A DNA stretch of 64,000 nucleotides from Pogostemon cablin (GCA_023678885.1 CM042963.1:39026605-39090604); one strand, 5' to 3'; numbered from the stretch's first letter, positions 21,032-33,356 are shown. A program made the numbers and translations. The notes: generated by a model from the letters alone, not told the origin.

Positions 21032-22365
21032 TTCGGTTTCGTGGTGAAGCGTGAAACGTTGGGCTAGGGTTTATGTGAATTATTCTTGAATAATGATCGC
21101 ATGATGGAAAGGGTCTTGATTTTTATGAAATCTGTAAAAACCATATGTTTTCACGGCTGCTCTACCCTAATCTTACACCACACACATAAGCACCGCACCA
21201 TTGGGCGTCGGGCGGAGTTGGGCGACGATCGTAGGTGGGCTGGTGGTGATACACAGTTTGGCAGCACACACATGAAGGTCTTCACGTCGCGACTGCACCT
21301 TGGGTTCTTCATGTCAAAGAATGCTGTTGAAAGTCCACATGCCGGTGTCCATACATGGAGGTGACGGTGCAACCGTCGGCGAAATTCACTAGTTGTGCTT
21401 GCTGGCGGGGTGGCTTTTGGATTCAGCATAACTGCTTGAACACGGCTGCAAGGCTGGAGGACCAGACGCTGTTGTTACACGGAGAAGTAATGGGCCTGAA
21501 TCCATGGATAATTGCCGATCACCAATTAGGTTCGCTGGGAAGGTCACCGATAGCATACTTAGCTGTCGGTGGATTTTGTTGGGCAACCAACTGGTAGAGT
21601 CGGCAGCGGTATAAGTGGTTGCATCCGGTGGCTGAGACTCATACGATTCTGGTTCTGCCTGATCAAGACGACTGATAGGGATGGAGGTGATTCTCGACTA
21701 GGGTACACGACGACAGGCTGGAGGACAAGTTTCTGGTCGGACCTGGCTTGTTCCGATTGGGTCTAGTCGTGATACAGGCGAGTTTGCTGATCCCTGGGTC
21801 TGTCGTGGTTATGGTGGGTTCGACATGGGGTTGCGACTCAAATCTCCTGAAAGTTTTTTTCCCGGCGGTGAAAGCATTGGACAGCAGCGACGGCGAATGG
21901 CTATAAGGCGATGCAAGTCAATGGCAGGGTTGCCTCTGCTACGCGAAATTGCCAGAAGTTGGAGTTTTTGGCAGGTTGGTGCAGCTGATCCACCTTTGGA
22001 TGAAAACGACCGGTAGCTACTGACCGGAGAGGTATACCGGCAGTGGACCGCGAACATGATTGGGCAGGGGTCGGTGTTGTAGTGGTTGTTTGCTGACGGC
22101 GATGACGTGCTTTCCGGCGGGCCATGAGATGATTGCTGCATTGCAAAGTTGTCGGAAATCTGGTCTTGTTGGAGGAGTTCGTCCAGTTTTCTGGCAGGTT
22201 ATGGCTGGGAAGAATGAATGGCGCTGGTACAGTTGGTTCGCCGGTGGCTGGGTGTTGAATTCCAGCGTATGGTATTGTCTTCCGGCAGGCGAGCCATGAA
22301 GGTGTTTCTTCCGGCGAATGGCAGTCATCCAAGGGGCAGTTCTCGAACGAGCAGCTGATTGGGAA
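21032..22365 (+). other. Leader of Copia B, GC-richer, origin unclear
   Basis: The first ~45 bp (AAGCGTGAAACGTTGGGC, AGGGTTTATGTGA) match the leader of Copia C; then similarity stops. The remaining ~1.3 kb is clearly GC-richer than its surroundings, with recurring CCGGCGG, TTCCGGC and GGTGGCTGGG words. Open frames exist on both strands (for example 22374-21901 minus) but none shows a domain, and they look like a by-product of base composition. It may be captured host sequence or a fast-evolving leader. Confidence 0.5.
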
Positions 22366-23364
22366 TGTAAGCACTTGAATTTTATTGTCTATTAAAGGAA
22401 AATATGTGGCAAATTAATGCAATAATTATCAATTAATTATTTATTTATTAAGGGATTTAAATAAATAAATTCCTAAAATAGATTAATAAATAATTGATAA
22501 TTAATTTAAAATCCAACAAATGAAGTAGGGTTTAAATTAAGTAAAACTTGACTCCCAAGTCAAATAAAGTCTGGAAGGTTCCAGAATCAGGTCAAATTAA
22601 GCAATGACCATTCAAGCTGTGTTATATTTGGAACAGCCCAAGCCCACAGAATCAGGTCAAATCTGTCATGGACTAATCAGATTGCAAGTTATTTATGGGG
22701 CATGCTCATTCCTCACCTATATAAAGAGTCCTCTTCCATTCATTCCACACACTACAACATCTGAACACACTAAAATATCCGAAGATGTAGATGCTTCTGA
22801 AGAGATTAAGAATACGAGCAGTGCTCTCTTGAGATCTTCAAGCATCTTCAAGTCAAGAACCGCCTCCGATTAGAGATAAAGGTGCCAAGCCCCTCCGATC
22901 CAGCGTTGGTCAGAAACAACACTCGACCTGAGATCAAGGTGCTAAGCCCCTCAGATTTGACGTTTCTTCCAGTCAGACTCATTCAGCTGTCTTTGTGAAG
23001 TCAATGGTGTTCTACCAAATTGAACGACGTTCTTCATAAGAAGTCTTCAATTCAACGTTCAATCCAAACAAAGGCTCGACGCCTCCGGATCAACTTCAAG
23101 ACTACACATCCGAGCTCGAACAAGCTTCATTCGAAGATCCGGCTCAACACACACGCTGCCAACACATTCAGTGCAGTCAACACACATATTCCAGTCAAAG
23201 TCAAGTCAACAAGTCAAGTCAAGCCAAATTGCTTCGAGAGAAGAATCAGAGGATTGATTGAGATTGTAACCCGTTTACATATCTTTCAAATTAAATCCAT
23301 CTGAAATTATCTTTATACACCAATTTGTATTTATTTCATCATAAATACAATATTTGTTGTTACA
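22366..23364 (+). repeat. 5' LTR of gypsy D
   Basis: A 999-bp LTR, TGTAAGCACTTGAATT to TTTGTTGTTACA, nearly identical by eye to 40678-41678. A TATA box in CTATATAAAG (22717-22726) lies shortly before a C-rich region, so it serves as the promoter. The flanks (GGGAA left, TGGAG right) match at only three of five bases; the target duplication has either mutated or was lost by recombination. Confidence 0.93.
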
Positions 23365-23369
23365 AATTT

Positions 23370-23387
23370 TGGCACGCCCAGTGGGAC
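23370..23387 (+). other. Putative primer binding site of gypsy D
   Basis: TGGCACGCCCAGTGGGAC lies five bases after the LTR end; the same sequence with one change follows the LTR of G (48440-48457). Its position makes it the primer site. I could not assign the tRNA with confidence. Confidence 0.7.
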
Positions 23388-23435
23388 AGTCTCTACCTCT
23401 CATCTCTTCTCTCTACAAGTTCGAAGATACAAAGC

Positions 23436-24011
23436 ATGACTCCTCTCAGGATTGCAATAAGAAGACCTTCTACCTTGAAGCATTCAGAGCTGCAAATTGA
23501 AGAGATTCAAAAGATAACTCCACTCAAGATTGCGATACGAAGGCCTGCTGCATCAAAGCCTCCAGAGTTGCAAACTGAAAAGGTTGGAGTCATTTTAAGA
23601 AGTCCTGAAAGCTCCGTAGAGGCAAACCATATGGTGGGGATTGCTCTTAACAAGCCATTGCATGGAGACAAAAATAGTGAAGATGATTCTACCTACTCAA
23701 CTCCTCACTCAATACCAAGCTCACCATCTACCTCAGCTGCAGCTGCAGTGATGACAACAAATGCTATGACCATTGAGGAACAACTAGCAAGTATGATGAG
23801 AGCCATTAAAGGACTCACGAAGTATATGGAAGCTCAAGATGTAAAAATCTCTGTACTTATGAAGAAAATGAAGAATGTGGAGACAAATCGTACAAATGAG
23901 AAACAAGTTGAGGATGAACACGGGGAGGAAGACTCAACGAAGCATCATCTATCTGAAGAAAAGCCAGCTGAGGATACGATACAAGTTTCAACTGACCGAA
24001 TGCTTCCTATC
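23436..24011 (+). CDS. Gypsy D gag, N-terminal part (interrupted by Copia C)
   Basis: 192 codons from ATG at 23436, chosen because the upstream in-frame ATG at 23325 lies inside the LTR and G starts at the equivalent site (48506). The protein opens with a duplicated Arg/Pro-rich motif (MTPLRIAIRRPSTLKHSELQ, then TPLKIAIRRPAASKPPELQ), then a Ser-rich linker and a predicted helix (MTIEEQLASMMRAIKGLTKY) and acidic tail. After codon 192 Copia C is inserted with duplication of CTATC. The frame resumes at 39117 exactly in phase, so gag was open when C landed. Confidence 0.88.
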
Positions 24012-25399
24012 TGTTGGCATTCGATCGTTTGGTTAACGTGACCCGTTAGGGTTCCATGAATTTCTAACAAGCAGCGGAAGCAAGTAAACATGAAACGCAT
24101 TACCTTTCACCAAGGGTTGATGTAGAGGTTGAATTCTCGCTGGCAGTCTGCGCAGTCCCACGAGAATAGCCATAAGTTCCTCTTCTGATGTCGGAATTGA
24201 GTGATCTTTGTGCTCAGACGATCCGCTCTTCGACGGCTTTCCATCAGTATATAATACATCAAAATCGAAGAACTGTACGATTTTATATGAATTTTGGAAC
24301 ATGACGAACTGCAGCAGCAAATGACCTTCCGGTCTTCTGCTGTATGTCCCAAGTCCGATCTCGACGTCGTGTGGGCGACGATCTACGAGACCTACTCAAT
24401 CTGCTCTCAACCCTCATCACACGTGAATAATGAATTAGATTAGGGTTCCAGATAAGCTGAGGTGACTTATATACATGGGCTACAGCAGGGACCAGGAGGA
24501 GAAATTGGGTTGGGCCTCCATTGGGCTTAAGTATCCAAGCTTAGCCCAAAGCTTATACTTAAGTCCAATAATAATAATATATTCCACTAAAATATTATTA
24601 CTGCACTACCATACCAATCCCAAAATTACGTTTTGGGCTCCTTCTTATTATGAGCCCGTTAGTCTCCCCATGTTTAAGATATACAATGTCCATTAATTAA
24701 TTTAAGTTACTGACAACTCAATTAATTAATATCTCATCCAAGAGTAGTACCACTCAACCTCATTATCATGCCGAAATAAATTCCACCTGCAGGGTTTACA
24801 TGATAATCCTTATGAGCTCCTCAAGGGGACATCATCAACCTATGACGGACACGGATTCCTTCTACAATCAACAGCACACAATAGAGACAGCACTACTTCC
24901 CAACTCACCGAGTTTATTGATTTAATTGCATGTAAATCTCACCCATTGATGAACAAAGAAATACATACTGCCCTATGTGTCGAGGTTATTGTATAGGGAT
25001 TAAGAGCACGAACTTCCATAATAACTGAGATCAAGTTCTCCTATAAGTCAGTATAAATCGAACGATCTCAAGCGGTCCTGCTCAATACACACAAGTGCAC
25101 TAATGTGATTCTATAGCCAAGACAAGCTAATACCAAACCACACTACAACCATCCCGATAGAGAGTCCCCGTCTATCTCGATTGTGAGCATCTGTTTATAC
25201 TTTATAAGGAAACCGATAATATGATCTTCCGCGTGTTGTCGCACAACATATTATCTACAGTATAAAGTAAGTGGACTATTGCATCGAACATATAAATAAA
25301 TTATAAGATGCAATCATTTGATCATATGATTCTCATTTCAAATTAATTGTTATAAAATTGTTCATACAAAAAGCTAGACTTTTAGTATACAATCCAACA
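24012..25399 (-). repeat. 3' LTR of Copia C
   Basis: A 1388-bp LTR; minus strand starts TGTTGGATTGTATAC at 25399 and ends GATCGAATGCCAACA at 24012. The target duplication CTATC is at 24007-24011 and 39112-39116. It is nearly identical to 37723-39111, so C is younger than B. The cross-family module is at 24148-24245. Confidence 0.95.
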
Positions 25400-25415
25400 A
25401 TCTCCCACTTATACT
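25400..25415 (-). other. Polypurine tract of Copia C
   Basis: Minus-strand TATAAGTGGGAGATTG abuts the 3' LTR; the same tract precedes the 3' LTR of B at 45471-45482. Confidence 0.85.
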
Positions 25416-28400
25416 AAAAGACTATGCTGTCATGTCTTCCGCCATACATCTGATTCCCACTCCCACTACACGACCATTAAAAGCTCTCGCCTTAATATCC
25501 TTGTAAATGGATTTACTAGGTCATCATCCGATGCAATCTAGGCGACAACAACCTTCCCCTCATCATACGATTTCTCGTAACAGGTGGTACTTGCACTCAA
25601 TGTGTTTAATTGCCTTATGGGCTCGTGATTCCTTCAAGTTTGCAACTGCACCAATATCATCAATATAAATTGTGATATCCTTGGGCAAACTTAGAAACAC
25701 TTCGAAGTCCATCTTGAAGTTTCTAGAGTCATACAGATACTTTGGCTGCCTCATAGGCTCCAATTTATCATCTTTCCATGATGGAGTCCGGAGTCTGAAA
25801 TATATTTCTATATAACACTCCTCCACATTATGACTCAACTTCCTAAAATTAAACACATAACCTTGAGGTGGATTTACTGCCGTCCAATCTGACTAAAAAT
25901 TCCGAATCTACGTAATCCACAAGAAGCAGTGAATTTGCCCAGTAAGCTTACATATAATTTCCAGTCCTTCTCAGGCACTTCATATATGTCTTACCACAGT
26001 TCATCATTCTTGTTTCGGGTTACGTTGATACCCACTGTTCATGCGTTCAGCAAAATAGATATCCATTCTCGCGCATAGCATTCCTAAGATTAAGCTTCCT
26101 TATTCGCCGAAGCATAAGGAACCGCTTTCGTCACCTTTATCTTCCTTTTGTGTCTCAAGACATATTTTCTTAGATAAAGTCACTTGCTAAAACAAGTAAG
26201 GATCGTATCAATTCATGAAGCTTGAGACAAGCATAATATCCTTTCTTGTGATCCGTATTACCGTGATCAAAAGGATATTTTTGCTCTTCTTAAGTCCTTC
26301 ATTTCATACCGCGTTATTATCCATACACATACGCCCGACAATACTCTTTCATTGTCTCCAATGAGCAATATATCATCTACGTATAGTACAAGAAATACCA
26401 CCACGTTTCCATCACTTTTTTCAATACACAAGACCCATCCGATCATTGATTAGATCCATGTCACTGGATTACCTCATCAAAACGGATGTTTCATGATCTT
26501 GAAGCTTGTTTTAGTCCATTAATGGACACTTTTAAGCTCACTATCACAATGCTCTTAGCTCTTTGCAATGAATCACTCTGGTTACTTCACATAGATGTTT
26601 CCCTCAAGATTTCCAATCAGGAAAACTGTTTTGACATCTATTTGCTATCCCTCATATTTCATATGAGTAGCAACAGATAAAAGAGTCCGGATCAACATAA
26701 GCATAGCTACTGGCGAACATGTTTTCTCATAATCGAAGCCTTTCTTTCTGAGTATACATTTTCCCAACAAGCTTTACTTCTAAGGTTTTCACCTTACCGT
26801 ATGATCCTCTTTTATTTTGTATGACCACTTCCAATGGTTTTCACACCATCCGTGGTTCTACAATCATCCAGATCTTATTTAGAATCTATTGATTCTATTT
26901 CAACATTTATTGCAATTTGTTAAGATTTCGCATTTCTATCTTGTAGTTCTTCGTCGTATTCGTGGGTTAACTCCATGTTTACTAGGGACCAAGCCTCACG
27001 ACTCTCCCAAAACATATATCTATCAGGATTTAGAACAACCCCCCACTACGAGAAGACACTACACGCAATTGTGTATCAGATGTGACACGCGTCGCAGTTT
27101 ACCTTGTGGTATATCCTCTTGTACACTTGGTACTAATACTTTGTGTTTTCCTCTCACTTCCTTTAGAACAACTTATACATGGGTATTTGATTTATTACAT
27201 AGTCCTTTTTCCAAAAAACTAGTGTTTATGTTAACAATCACTCTTCGATCTTGTGGACTAAATAAATCATCCTTCATTTTTCTAGGATATCCCACAAATA
27301 GAAAAACATTCTTACGAATTACTGTTCCTAGGGCATATCCATAAAATGAATTTAGTAATTCCAAATAATTCATCATCTATCTAATCACTACCATAAGAGT
27401 GTTATTCCTTCTATTCGTCACACCATTAAGGTGTGAAATTCATTTCCGAAGGTACCTTTCTCTTACTAGATTAGAAGACTCATTATTAATTACTATTTGT
27501 CGCATCCAGGGGATAAACATGATTTAAGAGTGTACAAATTGTTCACCAACGTACCATAACAGATTACAACTCTATCATTCATTATAATGACCATATCATT
27601 TAAATGAAATGGAGTATCCATCTATTAATGCATAGAAACCGAAATCAAATTCTTTCTATGAAAATGTACGTAAAGACAATTTCATAAAATCAAATGTCTA
27701 CTCATATCATTTAATAAATAGACAACTCCCACTGCAATAGCCACTACTCTTGTAGTTTTACCCATGTCATAACAATCTTATCCTCACTTAGTAATAAACA
27801 TTTAGTGATTCCAGTATCTACACACTTCGTGTCAGTAAATGCCATCACTAATCATGTTTTAAACAACTAGTGAATAAGATATAAAACTTGTTCACATTAT
27901 GATGAAAATGGCTTTCCTTTGCCACATGTTTTGCCAGAAGTTTTCCACCATATACATCCTATTGTAATTCAGGTGGAACTTACTCAAAAACATCTAGGCA
28001 ATTCACAAAGAATTAAATTGATCTAGGTTTCCCTTCAATTTATACTCCATGCTTTCCCAATTCATTCATCAAATTAAATCATGATCTTCTGCCTTTTAAC
28101 TTACTCAAGTATCCGAAGAGTTACATGAGACCATCATATTTCTATGAACATCTCATCTCTTCACTAGAGACTTTAATAGGCATCATGAGACGTCCATTGT
28201 GAGAACACACATGTATTTTCTTAAGCAGTAAAATTCAAAACCAAGATTCTTTTCTAATCATCTAATTTTGGACCAGTAAATATAATTTCTTTTAGTCAAC
28301 AATAAGCGAGATAAAACCATTTGAAATTACAGAGAATCATAAATAAATATACCGATCAAATCTTCGAATTGTATCCTTTTATATTGATTCCCTCAAAACT

Positions 28401-28522
28401 ATATAAAAATAAAATTCACCGACATCTCAAGCACCGTGAGTCTGCAAGCCACGTTAGTGTGGACGTTTACAAACCCAAACATTTACAAGAGAAGGTTTTA
28501 CCCATTAATTTCATTTGTCAAC
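25416..28522 (-). pseudogene. Copia C pol and gag relics
   Basis: Degenerate Copia polyprotein, read downward from 28522. Recognisable pieces: gag-like text near 28080-27960; the post-integrase block at 27376-27173 (YLELLNSFYGYAL, FVGYPRKMKDDLFSPQDRRV); RT catalytic motif LVLYVDDILLIGDNE at about 26392-26345; RNase H end at 25856-25563 (AHKAIKHIECKYHLLREIV) continuing to IASDDDLVNPFT near 25520. Stops and frameshifts are frequent although the two LTRs are almost identical, so C was probably copied from an already defective template. Element E interrupts it at 28523. Confidence 0.88.
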
Positions 28523-30501
28523 TGTTGAGAGTGGAATTTCACGTATTTTAGGTCTCACATTACACCATTTTTGATAGAATGTGGCCATGATTTTGTATAA
28601 AATGACATGGTTTTCATATCTTGCATAATTAAGATGCTACTAAGGTGTTTTGTTGAGTTTTGAAGGGTAAAACATGATCAAAAGTTCAAAGTTGGAATGA
28701 GGAGTGAAAGTGAGAAGGAATGCTGAAAAATACAGTCCATGTTGCACAAATTTCTGCATTCTTATAGAAGTCCAAATTGATCATATGATATATGTTTGGA
28801 AATCCACAGAAGAGAGGGTCGTTTTGACGTAAAGAACACCCCAATTGGATTTCAAACGAGAAATTTATGATCAAAGTGCTAACGTCGCACATGCTGTATC
28901 GAGCAGCCACTTTGCATGACTTTTTACATATTCAAATGTTAGAGTTTCTGAGATTTCTTTATATAGATAGAAAGCCAAGGAAAAGAGGAACGCGTGAGCG
29001 TAAAAATCATTTAAATTGGAGTCCGTATGAAGAAGTTATCCTCAAAACGGTGAAGTCGCGCAGTGCAGTCTCCGCAGCTCGGGAGGCCGCTCGGCTCGAT
29101 CGGGACCAACTTTATGCGAATTTCCAGCCGAGTTGGGTTGCTTCAGAACCTACATGACGGCCCCATTCCAACCATATGCTGCTCGGCTGGTTTGGGGGCA
29201 GCTCGGCCATGAGCTCGGCCCGAGCAAGGTGCCGAGCGGCCCAAAATCGGGCCCAGACGAGACCTGTTCGATGCAGAAACATATATATACCCTCAAGTCG
29301 CGATTCTGAAGCAGTTTTGATCGCGAAAAAGCCCTACATCAGTCCTAGAAACAATTAGAGAGATCGAGACCCAAATTGGAGAGAACCCATCGATAATCCA
29401 TCATCAATTCACACCTCCAACACTTCCATATCAGATTGACAACCTGATTTCACCATCCATCCACTTTCAAGAGGGTTCCAAGTGCTAATTAAGGGAGAAT
29501 CGAGCAATTGGAGAGACGGAGAAGGAACGAAAGACTACGTCTACACTAGGGTTTCATAATTCCTATCTTTTCCTTCCTTTTACTTTGATTTTTGGTATGA
29601 ATTACTTAGCCATGAGTGTTGCTTGTGACCTCATGGGCTAATTTTATATACAGTTCTAGGGTTTGATGGATTGATTTAATTGATTTGGGGATTTAGACCA
29701 AAGATTGGGATTTTATGCAGTTGAGCTTTTGATTTTACTTATTTTATTAAGACATGCTTTTCTGCTTCGTAACGTCTTCATAATATATTCATGACATCCG
29801 CTATAATGCTTGGATTATTGTGTTAGCTTGTGTGCGTTCATGATTGGTATTGTCTATCTGTTAGGGATTAGAGTAGCTCCGCTATAAGCACTTTAATTCC
29901 ATGAACTGGTAAATCAAATACTTGATTAGTTTAGTGGAAGAATGCAATTAGACAATCAAGTAGGAAGTGAATAGAACCTTGTAGTAATTCCAGAAAATAT
30001 CTTGTTAGTCGGGCTTACCATCCGGAGGTATTGTTGCTTGCTTTGATTAGTATCTAGGAATAAGGCTTGGTAATATTTGCGCACCTTAGGATTTAAACCA
30101 GATTAGACTGTTAGCTTTGAATCGAATCATATTCGGTGGGATAACAGGGATATGTGGTGTATTTTCAGTGAAACTGCATGAATGAACAATCGTAAGTTTA
30201 ATAACCCAAATTAATTGGTCTCTACCTGATACCTTAGAACTGTTCGTTATCTCTTGATTAGAAACTTGCTTTTATTTTATTTTATTGCTTTTAATTATTC
30301 TGCAATTTATTATTTAAGTATTTTAGTTAATTCGCTACAAACATTGAAAATTGGTTACCTTATTCTGATTAAGCTAGTATAATTAGAAAATAAATAGTTA
30401 GTTGTCCCTTGGGTTCGATAATTTAACTTGGTCACTTACCGCTACAATTGATATCCTTCATACTTGGGGATTAAATTATAGTGCGCAGAAAAAGCCTATC
30501 A
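28523..30501 (+). repeat. 5' LTR of gypsy derivative E
   Basis: A 1979-bp LTR, TGTTGAGAGTGGAA to AAAGCCTATCA, with TSD TCAAC at 28518-28522 and 35335-35339. It holds two tandem copies of the cross-family module (28796-28890, 28969-29062), a GC-rich block of GCTCGG/CCGAGC words (29075-29260), a TATA-like ATATATATACCC (29280), and an ending (CTTGGGTTCGATAATTTAAC near 30410) typical of Athila/Tat-type LTRs. Confidence 0.95.
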
Positions 30502-30507
30502 AGTTTT

Positions 30508-30525
30508 TGGCGCCGTTGCCGGGGA
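30508..30525 (+). other. Primer binding site (Asp tRNA type) of element E
   Basis: TGGCGCCGTTGCCGGGGA lies six bases after the LTR. It complements the 3' end of plant tRNA-Asp, the primer of Athila-type gypsy elements. Identical at 50758-50775 in H. Confidence 0.92.
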
Positions 30526-30639
30526 CGGCTTAATTATTTATTTTTCTTTTATTGCTAGTTTAATTAGGACTTTTTATTGTTTTTTTTATTTTTCTTATTT
30601 GAATATATTCTGACTATAAATTATCTTTGAGGTACTGAG

Positions 30640-31722
30640 ATGGACGAAATATTAAAAAGATATGGAAATCAAAATGTTATGAATCCTTCTCCATGCATAG
30701 ACGAAATATTGAAACGCTATGAAAATCAGAATAATATGGTTCCTACTCCATATTACATGGATGAGAGGAATTATGGTTATGATTCTCTAGTGAATCAAAG
30801 TCCTTCTCAGTATTATAATCAAGTCAGATATGAAGATGAATGGTCTTGTGCTTACAATGCAAATTCATATCAACCTTATCAAGAGAACACTTATTCTGGA
30901 TCGGTCGGAGTTTCTCAAGAATTACAAGACGCGTTTGATACTTCCATCAAGAAGTATGAAGAAAACATGGGAAGGTTGGAAGCTCTAAAAAGAAAGATGA
31001 AAGTTCAATCGCAGGAAAGGGAAGTTACATCACAAGAGTTTCATGAAAGAACGAGAGAGATAAACAATCTTCTTACGAACATCTCTTCAAGTTTAAATAC
31101 TCAACTTCAACAAGAGGAAAGAATGGATGAAGAAGAGTTTGAAGAAGATATTGTTTTTCCATTGTGCCCTGGAATGCAGTTTGAAGGTCCTATGTTGTTG
31201 TTTAAGGAAGAAGAAGTCGAAGAGGAGTCCACTCGATTAAGTCAAGCGGCTCCACTCGAATTGAGCTATCAACTGGAGACAATTTTTGAGGCAAAGGAAG
31301 TGATTGATGAAGAATTTGACGATGTTGAAAAAGAAAAGAAAGAAGAAGAGCAAAGTCATGAAGCAACCGAAGAGGACTTGAAGAATGAAATGAGCATTTC
31401 TAAACCTTTAAACTCTTTAAGTTGCATTGAATTTGATGATATTATTTCTATTGACTTTGTTTTACCTAATGATTCCTCACATATTTTTAGGGATAAAAAG
31501 AAGTTCGAAGAGAAGTTGGGAATTTTCGTCGGAAGAAGGAATAAGTGGTGGAGTAGAATGAAGAGGTTGATAAAATTTGATCTTAACATGGTTGGCAAGG
31601 TCAAGATAAATTTTAAGAATGCCAACGAGGCCATCCCTTGCCATAAGTATTGGATTGATGAAGAAGCACATCGATTAGAATACGATGGCAAGGATGAAAG
31701 ATATCCATGGCCATTCCGATGA
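30640..31722 (+). CDS. Gag-like protein of non-autonomous element E
   Basis: A 360-residue open frame, the only coding region between the E LTRs. It begins with a near-exact internal repeat (DEILKRYGNQN at 2-12, DEILKRYENQN at 21-31). A Tyr/Asn-rich stretch, a coiled coil (about 88-165) and two acidic blocks (165-255) follow; the C-terminus is basic (RRNKWWSRMKRLIKFDLN near 299-316). I see no Retrotrans_gag core, zinc knuckle, protease or RT. The frame is intact over 1 kb, suggesting it is or recently was translated. It probably packages E RNA while enzymes come from a relative; this is inferred from position only. Confidence 0.75.
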   Translation: MDEILKRYGNQNVMNPSPCIDEILKRYENQNNMVPTPYYMDERNYGYDSLVNQSPSQYYNQVRYEDEWSCAYNANSYQPYQENTYSGSVGVSQELQDAFDTSIKKYEENMGRLEALKRKMKVQSQEREVTSQEFHERTREINNLLTNISSSLNTQLQQEERMDEEEFEEDIVFPLCPGMQFEGPMLLFKEEEVEEESTRLSQAAPLELSYQLETIFEAKEVIDEEFDDVEKEKKEEEQSHEATEEDLKNEMSISKPLNSLSCIEFDDIISIDFVLPNDSSHIFRDKKKFEEKLGIFVGRRNKWWSRMKRLIKFDLNMVGKVKINFKNANEAIPCHKYWIDEEAHRLEYDGKDERYPWPFR

Positions 31723-33356
31723 GCTTGAGGTATTCCGTCGTGACTCTCTGACGTTAAACATGAGCGCTTGTTGGGGGCTGTCCCTTCCGTTTTATTGCTT
31801 TTATATGTTTGTGTGGTGTAGGAATTTTATTAGGTGTTGCTTGACTGCGGTATTTACTTCTTTGCAAACTTAGTGTCTCACTTTGTTTGATCTAAGTTTG
31901 GGGGTACCGTACATACCTTGTCTTGTAGTACCGAAATAAAAATTTTGCATTGTGTTGTTGCTTGGAGGGTCGATTTTTTGCGGATTCTTGATATTTTTTA
32001 CTTGTTTGATGATGTTGAGGGTTCGATTTTTTGCGATTATCCAGGTTTCGTGATTTGTGATGTTTATTGTTTGTTTTGTGTTAATCCTAGTGTCGGTGTA
32101 GTCGATTTATGGTTCTCTAGGATGATTTTTTGATTTTTCATGGCACTTGATTATATGTGTGATTGTGTTTGAGAAGCAGTTTGAGATTGTGCTTGGATAT
32201 TGAGATACTTGAAATTTGATTATGTGCAAGGATGATTAGCTATGTAGCTTGATTAGGTTTGCTCGTTCATTCCTATAGACATGTGAGATTTTGAGCCTTT
32301 TGAAATCATGACTAGTTGCATGATTTAGTTTATTCTTGTGAGTGCCGTTCATACACACGTATTCTAGAACTTGGCTTTGTATCTTGCTTGAAGCTACGTG
32401 TTTGACTAGACAATAGGAAATGATCTTAGGCCATCTTTGTTTTTTATTAGTCACTAGCCATATTATTTTTCTACCTAATGAAATATCCGTAGTCAACCCT
32501 TTTGAGCCTAAAAGCCTTATTTGTTGGAAGCCTACGTGATTAGCCAATTGATCCCTTTTGCTAGCCTTTAAAAAATTCCTACCTAGTAGAGAGTTGAAGG
32601 AGTCAATTTGGTGTCTTGTGAAGAAACATAAAAGGAGAATAAGTTGGAAGTGATAAAATTTGTTGAAGAGAGTGGTTAAATTGTTGCATAAAGGGGTAGT
32701 GCCCGAAACTGGTACCCCATGAAAAGGGTAGTGCCTGAAACTGGTACCCTTATTTGAAAAAAAAAAAAGAAAAGAGGGAAGAAGAAAAAGAAATTTCAAG
32801 TAAGGATGTGGTGTTCAAAAGTGAAGGAGGAATCAAATTGCAAGAAGCATTGAAGAGCGATGAAGAAGAAAGAAGAAAGTAAAGCTGTTTGTTGAAAAGC
32901 TGTAAGTCTTCTTTGATTCTCTACTAATGATTGAGTCACCTTATCCATATACTCCCTACCTTTACCAAAGAGCCAACATTACAACCTAATGCAAGACCTT
33001 TGTGATCCTATTGTTGAAATTATCCCTTTAGTCGAGAGTTGAGATGATTGTCAAGCTTATGGTTACGCGTGTGTTTGAATTGACTTTGAGTGTAAACACC
33101 TTACCCTGAAGTGTATATCTCACACTTGAGCGATGAGCGTAAATACTGCCCGTGAGAATGGTGGATGAGCATTCCGAAAAGTGAAGTAGTTGATTTGAAT
33201 TGTATGTTATTAGATGGATGGTTGTCTTAGTATTTGAAGTATGATTTTTGAATTGTTATATTTTCTTAGATGTGAAGTTGTGAAATTTCCTCTCAATTAC
33301 TCTATTGGTTTTATATGTCGTTGCCTCGGGACGAGCAACAGGTAAGTTTGGGGGTT
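31723..33356 (+). other. 3' non-coding region of element E, with motif and polypurine tract
   Basis: It begins with the post-gag motif (31750-31783: GACGTTAAACATGAGCGCTT). The sequence GTGCCCGAAACTGGTACC at 32700 recurs in altered form at 32729 (GTGCCTGAAACTGGTACCC) and, inverted, in F at 18416 (GGTACCAGTTTCGGGCAC). The end reads CGGGACGAGCAACAGGTAAG followed by the purine tract TTTGGGGG before the 3' LTR. Open frames here are short and not conserved in F. Confidence 0.75.

Noticed and set aside
21901..22374. 157-residue minus-strand frame in the Copia B leader
   Set aside because: No recognisable domain, overlaps the LTR of D, and several other frames in the same GC-richer stretch are equally open.
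23325..23435. Upstream ATG for the D gag
   Set aside because: The ATG at 23325 is inside the 5' LTR and primer site; homology with G begins at 23436.
28867..29157. 96-residue frame in the E LTR (repeated at 33700)
   Set aside because: It spans the second module copy but lies in an LTR, and equivalent frames are broken in F. Noted as part of the module finding instead.
32236..32799. 187-residue minus-strand frame in element E
   Set aside because: Antisense to the non-coding 3' region, low complexity, and not preserved in the equivalent region of F.
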